Assembly: GCF_035582795.1 (NCBI RefSeq)
Contig: NC_134365.1
Location: 135,125,077 to 135,189,076 of the forward strand
Reading direction: 5' to 3'
DNA from: Mycteria americana
Taxonomy: Eukaryota > Chordata > Aves > Ciconiiformes > Ciconiidae
Length of the DNA stretch: 64,000 nucleotides
This document shows, piece by piece, positions 36,170 to 46,870 of the stretch (positions are counted from its first letter, which is position 1; each line of letters starts with the position of its first letter). The notes beneath the pieces are model-generated. The model worked only from the letters and a program-made list of their open reading frames with translations. It was not told the origin of the DNA and did not search any database. Both the position numbers and the translations under genes were made by a program.

Positions 36170-36230
36170 AAAACAGGTTGCCAGGGTTAGGGCTAGGGTT
36201 AATCTCAGGCAAAACAGGTTGCCTGAGATT
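36170..36230 (+). repeat. Telomere-like patch beside a perfect hairpin and direct repeats
   Basis: A telomere-like 18-mer with GGGTTAGGG and CTAGGGTTA (36184-36201) sits between two identical 13-bp direct repeats, 'aaaacaggttgcc' (36170-36182 and 36211-36223). The right repeat is part of a perfect inverted repeat: 'aatctcaggcaa' (36201-36212), loop 'aacagg', then 'ttgcctgagatt' (36219-36230). The hairpin stem is 12 bp with no mismatch. Confidence 0.9.
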
Positions 36231-39200
36231 ATGATTTAATCTTTAAACTCCTTTAAAGCCCAAAGACCATTGATTTCTTCTAGAGGAAAAAAAGTCTAGA
36301 GGAAAAAAAGGAAAAAAAGAGAGAAAAAAAGGCAATCATTTAATAGCTGGAATGCTGAAGGTGAATTTCTTACTTCTGTTTTTCCCTACTTAATGTTTAC
36401 CTCCTTCTGGAAGGCATGGGAGTAAGAGTGGGGATGAAGCATTTAAAAGGTTGCAGTCCTTTTGCAGACCCCTTTTTAGCTATTGGTTTAAGAAATACTG
36501 CCCTAAAGGCTGAGATGAGTGGCAAGGCCCAACACGGGCTGGCACGAGAACCTGGCCTGTGCATTTTCTAGATCATTTTCTGCCATTAACAGCGGTAATG
36601 GCTGTGAGCAGACATGGTCACCCTGCAGGAACCTTTCAGGGCTTGACTGACTCATCGCTTTGCTCAGCATGACTGCTGGTGCATAGTATGTTGAAGCAAC
36701 TCACCTCCAGGTGCTAACAAAAGCCCCCAGCAAATAAAGAAAGAAAGAAATGGTGAGATCGTTTCTGACAAAACTGTTGCCCCTATTTGTGCTGCATTAT
36801 TAGACAATTAACACTTTTGTGCGTAGCAGGTATTAGAAATCAAGGGGAACCATTTGTAAATGATTTGCCACCTAGCAGTGACGCTAGAGAAATGAAGAGC
36901 AAGCTCTGTTCAAAGACTGCTGCTGTTAAAGATCATAAATTGATCAGATTTTGCCTTCAGTGAAAAAAAAAATGAAAAAAAAAAACCTCTGCTGCCAAAG
37001 AGCCTATAAGCAAAGCCAAAAAGCTTACACTGTTTTGAGCCGAAGGAGAGTTTGGCAACTGTTCAAAATGCAAAATAATTTGTTAAAATGCCCACCCAAA
37101 ATAAAAATCCCATGGTTATCTATGCAATACATATTGAATTCCTTGACAAGAAGGTGGTGTGCATTTAACTCAATGCACGGGGACTTAGCTGTGTAGCCTC
37201 CATTCTGCATTTTAATCTTAATTACTTCCATGGTGCCAAACATTCATCCAGCTCTACAGATTGTGGTTGATTTCAGCTGACTTCAGGTCAACCTCCATGT
37301 CTAATAAGGCCTAAATATACAGGGCTTCTTCACAGTAATCTACGGGAACATACAGGAGGAGTTAGAGAGTGGCAAATCTGAATCTTTCAGCAAAGATTAA
37401 GCCTTCTTATAGAGAAGGTGAGGAAAGGGCAATATTGCACAGGACAGTTTGGTTAAGCAGCCTCAAATCCCCGTGGCATGTGTTGCTGAATGCTGTTTGA
37501 GGGTGATTTAGTGTACTCCTATTAAAATGCTTCAGAGGGTTTGCATTTTTATTGCCTACTTTGTTTTAATCTATAGTAATTTCAACCATGTTCTAATCTG
37601 TCAACTTCATAGTATATTTGCGAACACTCTCTACTCAAGTGGTTCCGCTATGGAGCTGAAGTGCAGACAGTCTTGTTGACAGGCCCTTGAAATCAGCTTA
37701 ATTATTAAATTCCTTTCAAACATTCCTTACATTCACAACAGTTAATGTAACCAACACTGTGAATTTAATTTTCCTTCAATGCAATGCAGAAATAAGAATC
37801 TCCTTGTGCAAAAGGCACAGGTCTTTCTGCTTCAGAGCATGACACTACCTCATTTTGCCACAAAAGGCAAAATAAGGTGTGATTGTGGCATGCAGCATGT
37901 TTAGGGTTAGGCAAGGTATGCCTTAGCAGTAGGCAGCAGATTAAGGCAAAAATCAGTCTTAAACACAAGAGCAAAAGCTCCTCCAATTTTCATGAGTTAA
38001 CACGGCTCCGAGTCCAGCCTAAATGGCAGCACCAGCAGCATCACAGAGCACTTGAGCAGTCAGCTCCCCAGTCACCCCAGTAAGAGAGGGCCCTTTCATG
38101 AGTCCATGTTTTTCCTCCACCAGGAGAAAGGTAAGTAAGCAGTGCCAAGCAGACGAGAGGAAGAGGAGGGAGAGGAAGCTGGTCGCTTCCCAGCGCTCCT
38201 TCCAGTCAGCAGTGCTGGTTATTTCAGCCACACTGGTAGAGGCAGTCAGCGAGGCTCCCAGGACAAGACCGCTTGCTCATTGTCTGTGCTCTGAACCTCT
38301 ATGCCACCACTGACTTTTGCCCAAAGTGCGGAGCAGCCTTGTCCTGGCCCTGCATCCCTTCACCGTCAGCTAAGCAGCGTATGCAGCAACAGCAGTGAGA
38401 TAATATGGCACAGGCTTGGGTCTGGGCTGGCACCCAGCGGAGGGGCTCCGCAGAGCCCCGGGGTATGTGTTCTCAGTAACGGCAAAGCCTGGACAAAGCC
38501 TGTGCCGTTGCATCTGCAGTTACTGTTCCTCGTGCCACCTACATTCAGCCAGTGAAGCTTGCTGGCATATGCTGCAGTCATATGTACAGATATGCTGGTT
38601 ATGCTTGGACACAACCTCTGGATATTTATGATGTGCCCGTCACTACAATATCTGAGTGCTTATAAAATTGTGCAGAACTTGAAGAATTGCTGATCCAGGA
38701 GTGAGAAATAGTTTGATTTTTTTCTTATTCTATAAGGTATTCTTATCCTAGGGGACGACAATGTGGATAATAGGAATTCCACTGCAGTAATCTTTAATGG
38801 GGAAAAGGAGACCATAATTAGGCATTCATTGGAGGCTTTACAAGGGACTGTATGGCATTTTTTGCACTCAGAATCTTCAACCTATTAGAGGATGCCTTTC
38901 TATAAGGTATGCTTTAGCTTAACTTGGTGTTACCTGAACTGACAAAGGACTGCAGGGTTGTGTTCTGCAGCTTCTGCTATTTAAGAGTTCACACAACTGA
39001 ATGGCTGGTTATTATGGTCCCTCTCCTGAAAATTATTAAACTATTCTCAACACTTCAACGCATAACACATAAATTGCTTGAGCTCAAGAAAAGAATTCTA
39101 TTACTTCACTGGAGTTTATTGTGATAAAGTTAAAAAAGCTGCAGTGCAGGAAGTTGTTATTCAGCTGACTGTCCTGGATAAGAAGCTACTGCAACTCCCA

Positions 39201-42200
39201 TCCTTTGAATAGCAGCCAAAAAATGGAAATCTTGGTGATGTTTTCAATTTGTCAAATTGGAGATGCCCAGAGGAGGTGACACTTATTATGGAGAACAGTT
39301 TCTGGGAAGTAAAAGGGATTCAAATGAAAAAAGCTTGGAGGACTTGCAAACAGCCATGCCATGTGGCTCTGTCTCTCAAGCTCTTACACCCCCACGCACT
39401 TTCTATGCACATAATCACATTTTCCAAAAGACTAGTGATTTTCGGCACTCAATTTCAAATGCATGCCAATGTGTTTTTGTCTTTAGATATAAGTAGATTT
39501 TTTGTTTTGAGGCAGAGAAGACATGGAGTGTTATGTTTCTGCATATAACACCCATACAGCTTTAGATTTTGTCATAAGGCCAAACATTTAGTAGCTGTGG
39601 GGGTTGAGCCATCTGGGAGAGACGTCTGTCTGTCTCTAACTATGCAGTTACATCTAGCGGGGCCCCTGTTTGACCACTGTCACTGTAGTATCTCAGTGCA
39701 CCTAGTGAAAAATAGAAATAACTAAATATTTCTCATGGCCTAACTCTTCCTTTCCTGTTACTGAGAAGAATGTATATTTTCTTATAGGAAGGTTTTTTAT
39801 TTGTGATGTGTGTGTGTAAGAGGAGAGGATATTAAAGGAATGTCCTTTGTATTGGTCATTTCTATCGTCAATGACATTTTCTATGGGAATCTGTAAGCTA
39901 GATCTATATGCTCAATAAGAACCTATAGACTAGACCAGCTCCAGGAGAAATCACATTCCATACGCATGCTTCCTTCGTGTTGATCCACAACATGTTTTCC
40001 AAAAACTTTAAAGTCAGAGAAATCAAACACCAAGAAAATTATTGTAGAACATCTGTAGTTTAAAGGCTCTTCCTTTTAAAAATGGCATCTATGTATGTAT
40101 GAGTCTCCACAAGGTTTCTACTAAATGGCTTTCATTTGTGACCTGCACAGGATACAGGACCCACTGGATTTTACCATGTTTAGCAGAAGTTCAAAGAAGA
40201 CATTCCTGCTAGATCTTTGGTGCAGGTGTAGCTTTTGCCGTTCAACTGGGATAAAAAGCTAGGCTAGATGTGATACAACAAGCCGCAAAAGAAACACAAA
40301 GAATAGCCTGGAAGGTTTGCAGCACACTTACTCTACTCTCGCTGAGTATCCAAGAACATCCAGCGGAAAATTTGGCTTTTTACAGTGTCCCCAAGCTGTA
40401 TATACAGCAAGGTTACAACACGCATCTGCTTCTAAGTCAGTAATGACTTACTATTCTCAGTTCCCTGCCAGGCTAAATGTTAGAATGAGAAAGGCTTTAC
40501 TTCATCTTTCCCCCCAAAAAAAATTATAACCACTCATTGGGAAATACAAGAGGAAGTGTATTTATGGAACCTGGGCGTTTGCCAGAGAATTCCATATTAT
40601 CTTCAACAATATTCTGATTGATAAATTCATGTTCCGTACTTCCCTTCACATGAAGCACAGTTATTTTCACTGAGATAAATAGCTGTTAAAAAGAAATATA
40701 TTCTGTTCATTGTACACCATATACATAAATACACAGAGTACAGTTAAATTTGATTCTGAATTATTTAATTCCAAAGCCTAAATACATACAAACAATATTC
40801 AAAATATATGTAACAGATCCTTAGCTGCTGAAAATCAGTACAATAGCCAAATTATGAAATTAGGAGTAAGAGAATACCACAGCAGCAGGGTGCTTTACCT
40901 GAGTTAATGCTGCCTGCATCTCAGCAGAACTCATTAGCCTTGATGGAGCCTCGGCTAACATAGTTACACAGCAGCTGGTACCCAGGCTAATTTGTTTAGA
41001 GCTGGTTTGGGTAACCCTGCACCACACATACTCTTTCAATGTAGACTTAACCACACAAGGAACGTTTCAATTCAATTTACGAGGAAACTCCATGGCTTGT
41101 GCATCCAAAAGGTCAGATTATCTCATCATAAGAGTCCTTCTGACTATATTATCTGTGACTAAAATTATCATTAATATTTCACTTGCTTTTAAGGAATACC
41201 AAAGGCCTGAACAAAAGTGCTTGTTGAGTAGATCTATTTCATCAAACAAGGTTTAAAGTTGTGCAAAGGCAATGGGAATACTTTAAAATCAGTTTGTTGT
41301 ATAAGTTTTGGAGGGTCTTTGGATAATGCCATCATTGGACTTTTTATTTTCCATTGCCCTACATCTTTTATAGTAAATTGTGCAAAGTGGATGTAATATG
41401 TTACAACTCTTACCTGGAAGGATTTAATTTTGCTTGCTGAAAATGACTGGCAGAGAGGAAGGGAGAACATACAGGGATCTGTAAATCTCTCAATGTTCTA
41501 ATTTATAGTTGAGAAATTCAGAAATCTTAGAAATCTTATAATAACCAGGGGACATAGAATATTTGCTAAAGTTAGGCAGAGCACGTTTCTTATGCTGCTC
41601 TACCAGCTCTGCTCCTGTAGATCCATGTCATGTCAGCATCAAGCCTTTCTGCAGCAGATGAACATTTCTTCTGGTTATGTATTTGGGAGAAAAAGATACA
41701 CTCAGGACAATAGCAGGTAGGCACAGTTGTTTTGATTATATGTACAGTAAGAGCAAGATTTCTGAAACCAAACCATTACAGGGTCAATATTATTCCTTGC
41801 ATTTCCTGCCAGATAAGATGGTTTTGTAAAGTTCAGTCAGATAAGAGGCCGTAGCAAGTCAATGTTGTGTGTAAAAACTAACATCAGAAGCTTGGTCCTC
41901 AAGCTCAGCTGAGACCCTGATGCAACTAAATCATCCCATTATGTCTTTAGTACTGGGATGGGCTAGTCTGGCCCTCACTCTAAAATACAGTATCTTAAAG
42001 CTCCTCCTAATTTATGCCTGCCTATGCTGATCCCTAAGAATTTTCCTGGAGGTGGTATTCCTCCAGCTATGTCTCTTCTTCCACTACAGCACTGGAAAGG
42101 GAGAGAGAAGGCAGGAACCAAATGGAGATATTAAGTAATGTCCAGCAGATAACAAACGCAATGCAATAAAAATAAAATTATCGTGTTCAATTTCTATATG

Positions 42201-42315
42201 GGAGCTGCTTTTTTTTCCATCCCTTTTCTCTTCTTAAGTCTTCCTTGCTAGTGTAAGGTCTACAGGTAAGTATGAAAAGCAATCCAGACATAACAAAACC
42301 ATGATATAGTGGCAT
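36231..42315. other. Unassigned intergenic sequence
   Basis: No supported gene. 36284-36332 is an A/G low-complexity run with the word 'tctagaggaaaaaaag' repeated. 36960-36986 holds two poly-A runs. 38000-38560 is GC-richer with overlapping 66-84-codon frames on both strands, without domains. Confidence 0.45.
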
Positions 42316-42671
42316 GAAGTCCAGTTGCAGGCCGGTAACTAGCAGCGTACCGCAGGGGACAATACTGGGTCCAATCCTATTTAACATCTTCATTAAAGAT
42401 CTGGAAGATGAGGCAGAGCGGGCAGAGAGTACACTCAGCAAGTTTGCTGATGACACAAAACTGGGAGGGGTGGCGTGGCTGATACACCAGCAGGTCGTGC
42501 TGCCATCCAGAGGGACCTCAGCAGGCTGGAGAAATGGGCTGACAGGAACCTCATGAAGTTCAGCAAGGGGAAGTGCAAAGTCCTGCGGCTGGGGAGGAAC
42601 AACCCCAGGCACCAGCATGTGCTGGGGGCCACCCAGCTGGAAAGCAGCTTGGCAGAAAAGGGCCTGGGATG

Positions 42672-43024
42672 TGCTGGTTTTGGCTGGGATAGAGTTAATC
42701 TTCTTTATAAAGTTTCTTTATAAGGCTGGGGGAAGAGAAAGGAAGGGGGGGACGTTCAGGGTGATGGCGTTTGTCTTCCCAAGTAACTGTTACGTGTGAT
42801 GGAGCCCTGCTTTCCTGGAGGTGGCTGAACACCTGCCTGCCCATGGGAAGCAGTGAGTGAATTCCTTGCATGCGTGGCTTTTGCTTTCCCTATTAAACCG
42901 TCTTTATCTCAACCCACGAGTTTTCTCACATTTTACTCTTCTGATTCTCTCCCCCATCCCACCAGGGGGGAATGAGTGAGCGGCTGTGTGGGGCTTAGTT
43001 GCCGGCTGAAGTTAAACCACAACA
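42672..43024 (+). mobile_element. Solo LTR, internally deleted, inserted in CR1
   Basis: Same family as the LTR at 5054-5623, but in plus orientation and only about 353 bp. The ends match (a 'ctggttttggctgggatag' start, 'ggttaaaccacaaca'-like close), as do the R-U5 parts, with ATTAAA at 42892-42897. About 200 bp of U3 is missing between 42710 and 42725. The scar contains the 10-mer 'ttctttataa' twice (42701-42710 and 42714-42723). GATG occurs at both junctions (42668-42671 and 43025-43028), a probable target-site duplication; the exact left border is ambiguous because LTRs of this family begin TGT. Confidence 0.85.
42892..42897 (+). promoter_or_regulatory. LTR polyadenylation signal ATTAAA
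   Basis: ATTAAA within 'ccctattaaaccgtc', the counterpart of the signal at 5181-5186 in the other LTR copy. Confidence 0.55.
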
Positions 43025-43645
43025 GATGTCCTGGTGGACATCAAGTTGAATGTGAGCCAGCAATGACCCCATATTGCAAAAAAGGCAAATGGTGCCCTGG
43101 GAGTCATCAGGCAAAGTATTGCCAGCAGGCTGAGGGAGGTGATCCTTCCCCTCTACTCAGCACTGGTGAGGCCACACCAGGAGTGCTGTGTCCAGCTCTG
43201 GGCTCCCCACTACAACAGAGCCACAGACATACTGGAGAGAACCCAGTGAAGGGCCACAAAGATGATTAAGGAACAGGAGCACCTCTCATATGAGGAAAAG
43301 CTGAGAGCTGGGGCAGTTCAACCTGGAGAACAGAAGGCTCAAGGGGATATTATCAATGTATATAAATAGCTGAAGGGGGAGTGCAAAGAGGACAGAGCCA
43401 GGCTCTTTTCAGTGATGCCCAGAGGCAGGACAAGAAGCAATGGGCACAAACTGAAACACAGGAGGTTCCTCCTAAACATCAGGAAACACTTTTATTACTG
43501 TGAGGGTGAAGGTACCTTGGAGATATTCAAAAGCTGCCTGAACATGGTCTTGGACAACCTGGGTGGCCCTGATTGAACAGGGGCTTGGACCAGATGACCT
43601 CCAGAGATCCCTTCCAATCTCAACTCTTCTGAGATTCTGTGATAC

Positions 43646-43999
43646 CACATGACAAGAGAATATACAGCGTAGGAGGGATATACCACATTGATATGTCCCA
43701 GTTTATGTTGTTTCCCACATCATGAGAGAATGAGGGAAGAATACAGACAGATTCACACATATCCATCTCCAACATCCTTCAGTAGTTGTCTTTTTACTCC
43801 AAGCTTTAGGTGAAGAATCCCGAACAAAGGGGCAACAGAAAGTCTTTGGAAGTAGAGAAGCCAAATATATGCAAAGTTTAGTTCAGTAGGATTATCTTTC
43901 AATCTTCTCACTCATTAAGCTCCCTTCTCAAAACTCTCCCTTTCTACAACAGGTACTGAGAATTAAAAAAATGCACTCATTCCCTTTTATGGCCTATAA
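43646..43999. other. Unassigned spacer
   Basis: Short stretch between the CR1 tail and a MIR relic; nothing recognised. Confidence 0.5.
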
Positions 44000-44140
44000 A
44001 AAGAGCACTGAAGTAAGACTTAAGAGAGCTGGCTTCTTTTTCAATGCTGTTCTATTGCACGATCTTGAAAGACTAGATTGTTTTATTTCCCTCTGTTTCT
44101 TTGTCCGTCTGTATAAGGGTAATACTTCTGACTTTGTTTG
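44000..44140 (+). mobile_element. MIR-type SINE relic
   Basis: 'aagagcactgaagtaagac', 'gagctggcttcttttt', 'tgcacgatcttgaaagac' and 'ccctctgtttctttgtccgt', then 'ctgtataagggtaata' are collinear with the MIR consensus from head to the 'ctgtaaaatggggataat' block. The open frame at 43971-44162 is its translation and not a gene. Confidence 0.6.
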
Positions 44141-46174
44141 TACTATAGTTGGGATTTACTGATAAAAAATACTATGTGGACTCCGTCCTTACATGTATTT
44201 CAAAAACAAGGCACTTTACTGGCAGTATGCACATACGTCATGTGTAGTAGTCTTACTGCTTGTGCTAACCAAGTCCTGTTCTTTAATTATCCCCTGGATG
44301 TGGAAACACCTGAAACACATGTGGACACTTCATATCATTGTGGTCTTTTCTCTCCGTCTAGAGTAGAGGCAGGCAGTGATGAACACTGCCTTGAAGACTT
44401 CTCATGCTACAAATTTGGGGTAAGAGAATGAGTTTGTCTGCTGTGGTCTGCATGAGATGTCTTTTAGACCTCTGAAACAGAATTTTTCCCTGAGTCATTC
44501 CTGTAATATGTAACCGTAGTGTCCTGCAATGGCTGCTAATGTTCTGTATCACAGCTATATGGCTGCATACAGGTCTGCATTTAAACGTAATCAGGCATGA
44601 ATTGGTCTGCTCTAGCTGCAAGCAGCACATTACGCTTCTGGTCATGTAACAGGGAAGTTGCTGTGATGTTGCTAGATGCCCATTTCTCTTCTTCCCTGGC
44701 AACACCATGGCTGTCTCCAGCACTGCTTATCAGACTTATTCCAGAAGCCTGGTTCAAATTTCAAAGCAAAGCAGATTATCGAAATAACTCTCAGATCTCT
44801 GGCTTTGCAACCACTTCATTGTGCCTTTTTACCATATGAAAAATTGATTCTTTCCCTTGAGTGGAGCATGTTGAACTTTCCCTCTTACAGCACCTTCTGG
44901 TTTCATTCTCTCATGCATGCTAACTTTCACAGCCCAACAATAGCAAAGCAAAATCATTATTCAGCAACCTAAAATCTCTAGAACTAAGAAGAACACTCCT
45001 GTGAACTTGGTATGCTGTATGGCTGAATCTGACCCATGCTTCTTAAACCATAAGCCATCTGTTCTTGAGCCATCTGGATTTGCTTTGATTCCTGATGGGC
45101 AGATAGCATTGCTGAAAGGAAGCATGTGTTAAAACAGAGCAAAATAAATGTCACCAGTCACCGGTGTGGAGCTTTAAACAGAGAGATGAAATGTAAGACA
45201 CTGCAGGCTGCAAAGTTCCTCCTTTTTCTGGATAATGAGGGATTTCTATTATTTTTGAAAGACAGATCTTTTCACAATAAAACAAACTTACACAAAGTGT
45301 TCCTTTTAACAATTTGGTGTAACAGCCAGACATTTTTCAGCACAACAGTATGACCATCTATCTTTATTACAGCAAAAACTGACAAGGGAAACATACAGCA
45401 GTAGCCCTTTGATCTTTTATCATGTCACTAATAAGGAAGGAGTTTATAGTGAATTGATGTCGGCCTTTCTATGAATTGAATGTTTCTTCCCCACCATTCA
45501 TTCAGTAAAAACAGGTTTGATTTTGACCCTAGAGGAATGTACACATTAGTTAATCAAGCCCAAAACAGCACCCAAAACTCAAAATCTCTGAGATTTGTGA
45601 CCTTTTAAATGTGAACACAGCATCTGTAAGAGGCACGTCTTTAAACATAGTTTCCCTTGTGTGGCTATTTCAGAGGCTATACGAGCCACGCAAGACCCCA
45701 CTGTGCTTCACCACCAGGGCACTGCAGCAAAGCCCAAAACATGCTTTCGCAGCAGACTTTGATTCAATACCAAAAAAGTACTTACCCAGCATCCTTTGTG
45801 AAAAATTGCTCTATTTGCAGCTGGATATGCCCAGTAACTTGTACTGCACGCATAGCATCCCTAGCAATGGCAAGGAGAAGGACTACAAACTTCACGCCTG
45901 TAACCTGCACATAGCCGGAACCCCTCACATCCAGCCATTGCAGGTGACTGCTTGTTTGAAATATCTGAACGTCCCTTTGACAAAGGGCTGCCTCGCGAGC
46001 CACGCACCGTGAATGACTAACTGGATGCAAAGAAAAGCTTATACAATTTTAATGTGGGAACTTCGTGTTATTCAAACAGCCACTTCCGTTTCATAAACCA
46101 CACATCTGAAATTATAGAAACAGTTGAAAGACAGGTTTCCGATTGTAAATAAAGAACCTACTAAGTTGCAGTGT
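44141..46174. other. Unassigned intergenic sequence
   Basis: No gene or element recognised. The longest open frames (121 codons minus at 44358-44723, 133 codons plus at 45611-46012) overlap open frames in other phases and show no protein features. Confidence 0.45.
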
Positions 46175-46870
46175 CCTGGTTTGGCTTTCCCAGGATTTGT
46201 CTTTGTCCTCATACCGTGTAACATTTTTATTGATGACTCAGTATGAAAGTGTTACTGATAAAGCTTGTGGGTGTACAGATACCAGAGGAATTTCAAATGA
46301 AGCAGGGAATAGATCATGTACAAGAGGCTGGTAAAAAAAGGCGAAGGCAAAATTTGTGCAATTGAAAATGGCCTAATGTAGGAACACGACAAGAAGCCAG
46401 ACGTCATCCTTATAGGATAAGAAACTACATCTTAGAAAATGGTAATTCTGAAATCAATTTGCAAACCATAGTGGATAATCTGTTGAATATGAGCTACAGT
46501 AAAATGTTGTAGCCAAGAGGGATAACATGCCTGGGAAGCTCTATCCTCTGTATAAATGGCACTAGGACATAGTCCAGTGCCGGTATCCACATTTTGACAA
46601 GGAATCAGACCAGAACCATGAGAAATATTAAAGAATCAGAAAACCCATCCTATAGTGAATGACTCAAAGACCTGAATTGATTAAGCTCATCAAAAAAAGG
46701 GCTAAGAGCTGAGCTGAACACAGTCTTTAATATAAGGGAAAACAAGTTGATAAAGGAGAGGCATCCGAACCAACAGACAAAGGTTTGGAAAGATACTACA
46801 GCTGGAAGCTGACAATCAAGCCGTTCAGGGAAAAAATGCCAGGTGCATATTTTTAACACCTTTAACTCAA
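46175..46870 (+). mobile_element. Ancient CR1 LINE
   Basis: 'gtgtaacatttttattgatg' followed by 'actcagtatgaaagtg' (about 46216-46252) equals the LFNIFI..L block. 'tgttgaatatgagctacag' (about 46482) is the N-M-S-Q block. 'cagacaaaggtttggaaag' and 'agctggaagctgac' (about 46775-46815) match the late block of a different CR1 subfamily from the copies at 3.2 and 42.3 kb. Heavily diverged with internal deletions. Confidence 0.6.

Larger units (their letters stand above)
42316..43645 (+). mobile_element. CR1 LINE, 5'-truncated, split by an LTR
   Basis: The youngest-looking CR1 in the window. In frame the first part reads [20 protein letters not shown], then [14 protein letters not shown] (about 42350-42480), including the FADD motif of the reverse-transcriptase active site. 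A frameshift near 42480 leads to a [17 protein letters not shown] block in another frame. After the LTR insertion the CR1 resumes at 43025 with 'cctggtggacatcaag' and continues through 'gaggccacaccaggagtgc' to the 3' end near 'gagattctgtgata' (43632-43645). About 50-60 bp of the usual consensus are missing near 43510. It is non-functional: truncated, frameshifted, interrupted. Confidence 0.88.

Noticed and set aside
37900..37915. 'tttagggttagg' telomere-like word
   Set aside because: Only about two units with no flanking structure; expected by chance.
38000..38560. GC-richer patch that might be a CpG island or exon
   Set aside because: Few CpG dinucleotides for an island, overlapping accidental frames on both strands, no promoter features.
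42314..42723. Plus-strand frames resembling a reverse transcriptase
   Set aside because: These are parts of the truncated, frameshifted CR1 copy and not an intact gene.
45611..46030. 133-codon plus frame and 82-codon minus frame
   Set aside because: Overlapping frames on opposite strands, no domain, no start context or neighbours that support a gene.
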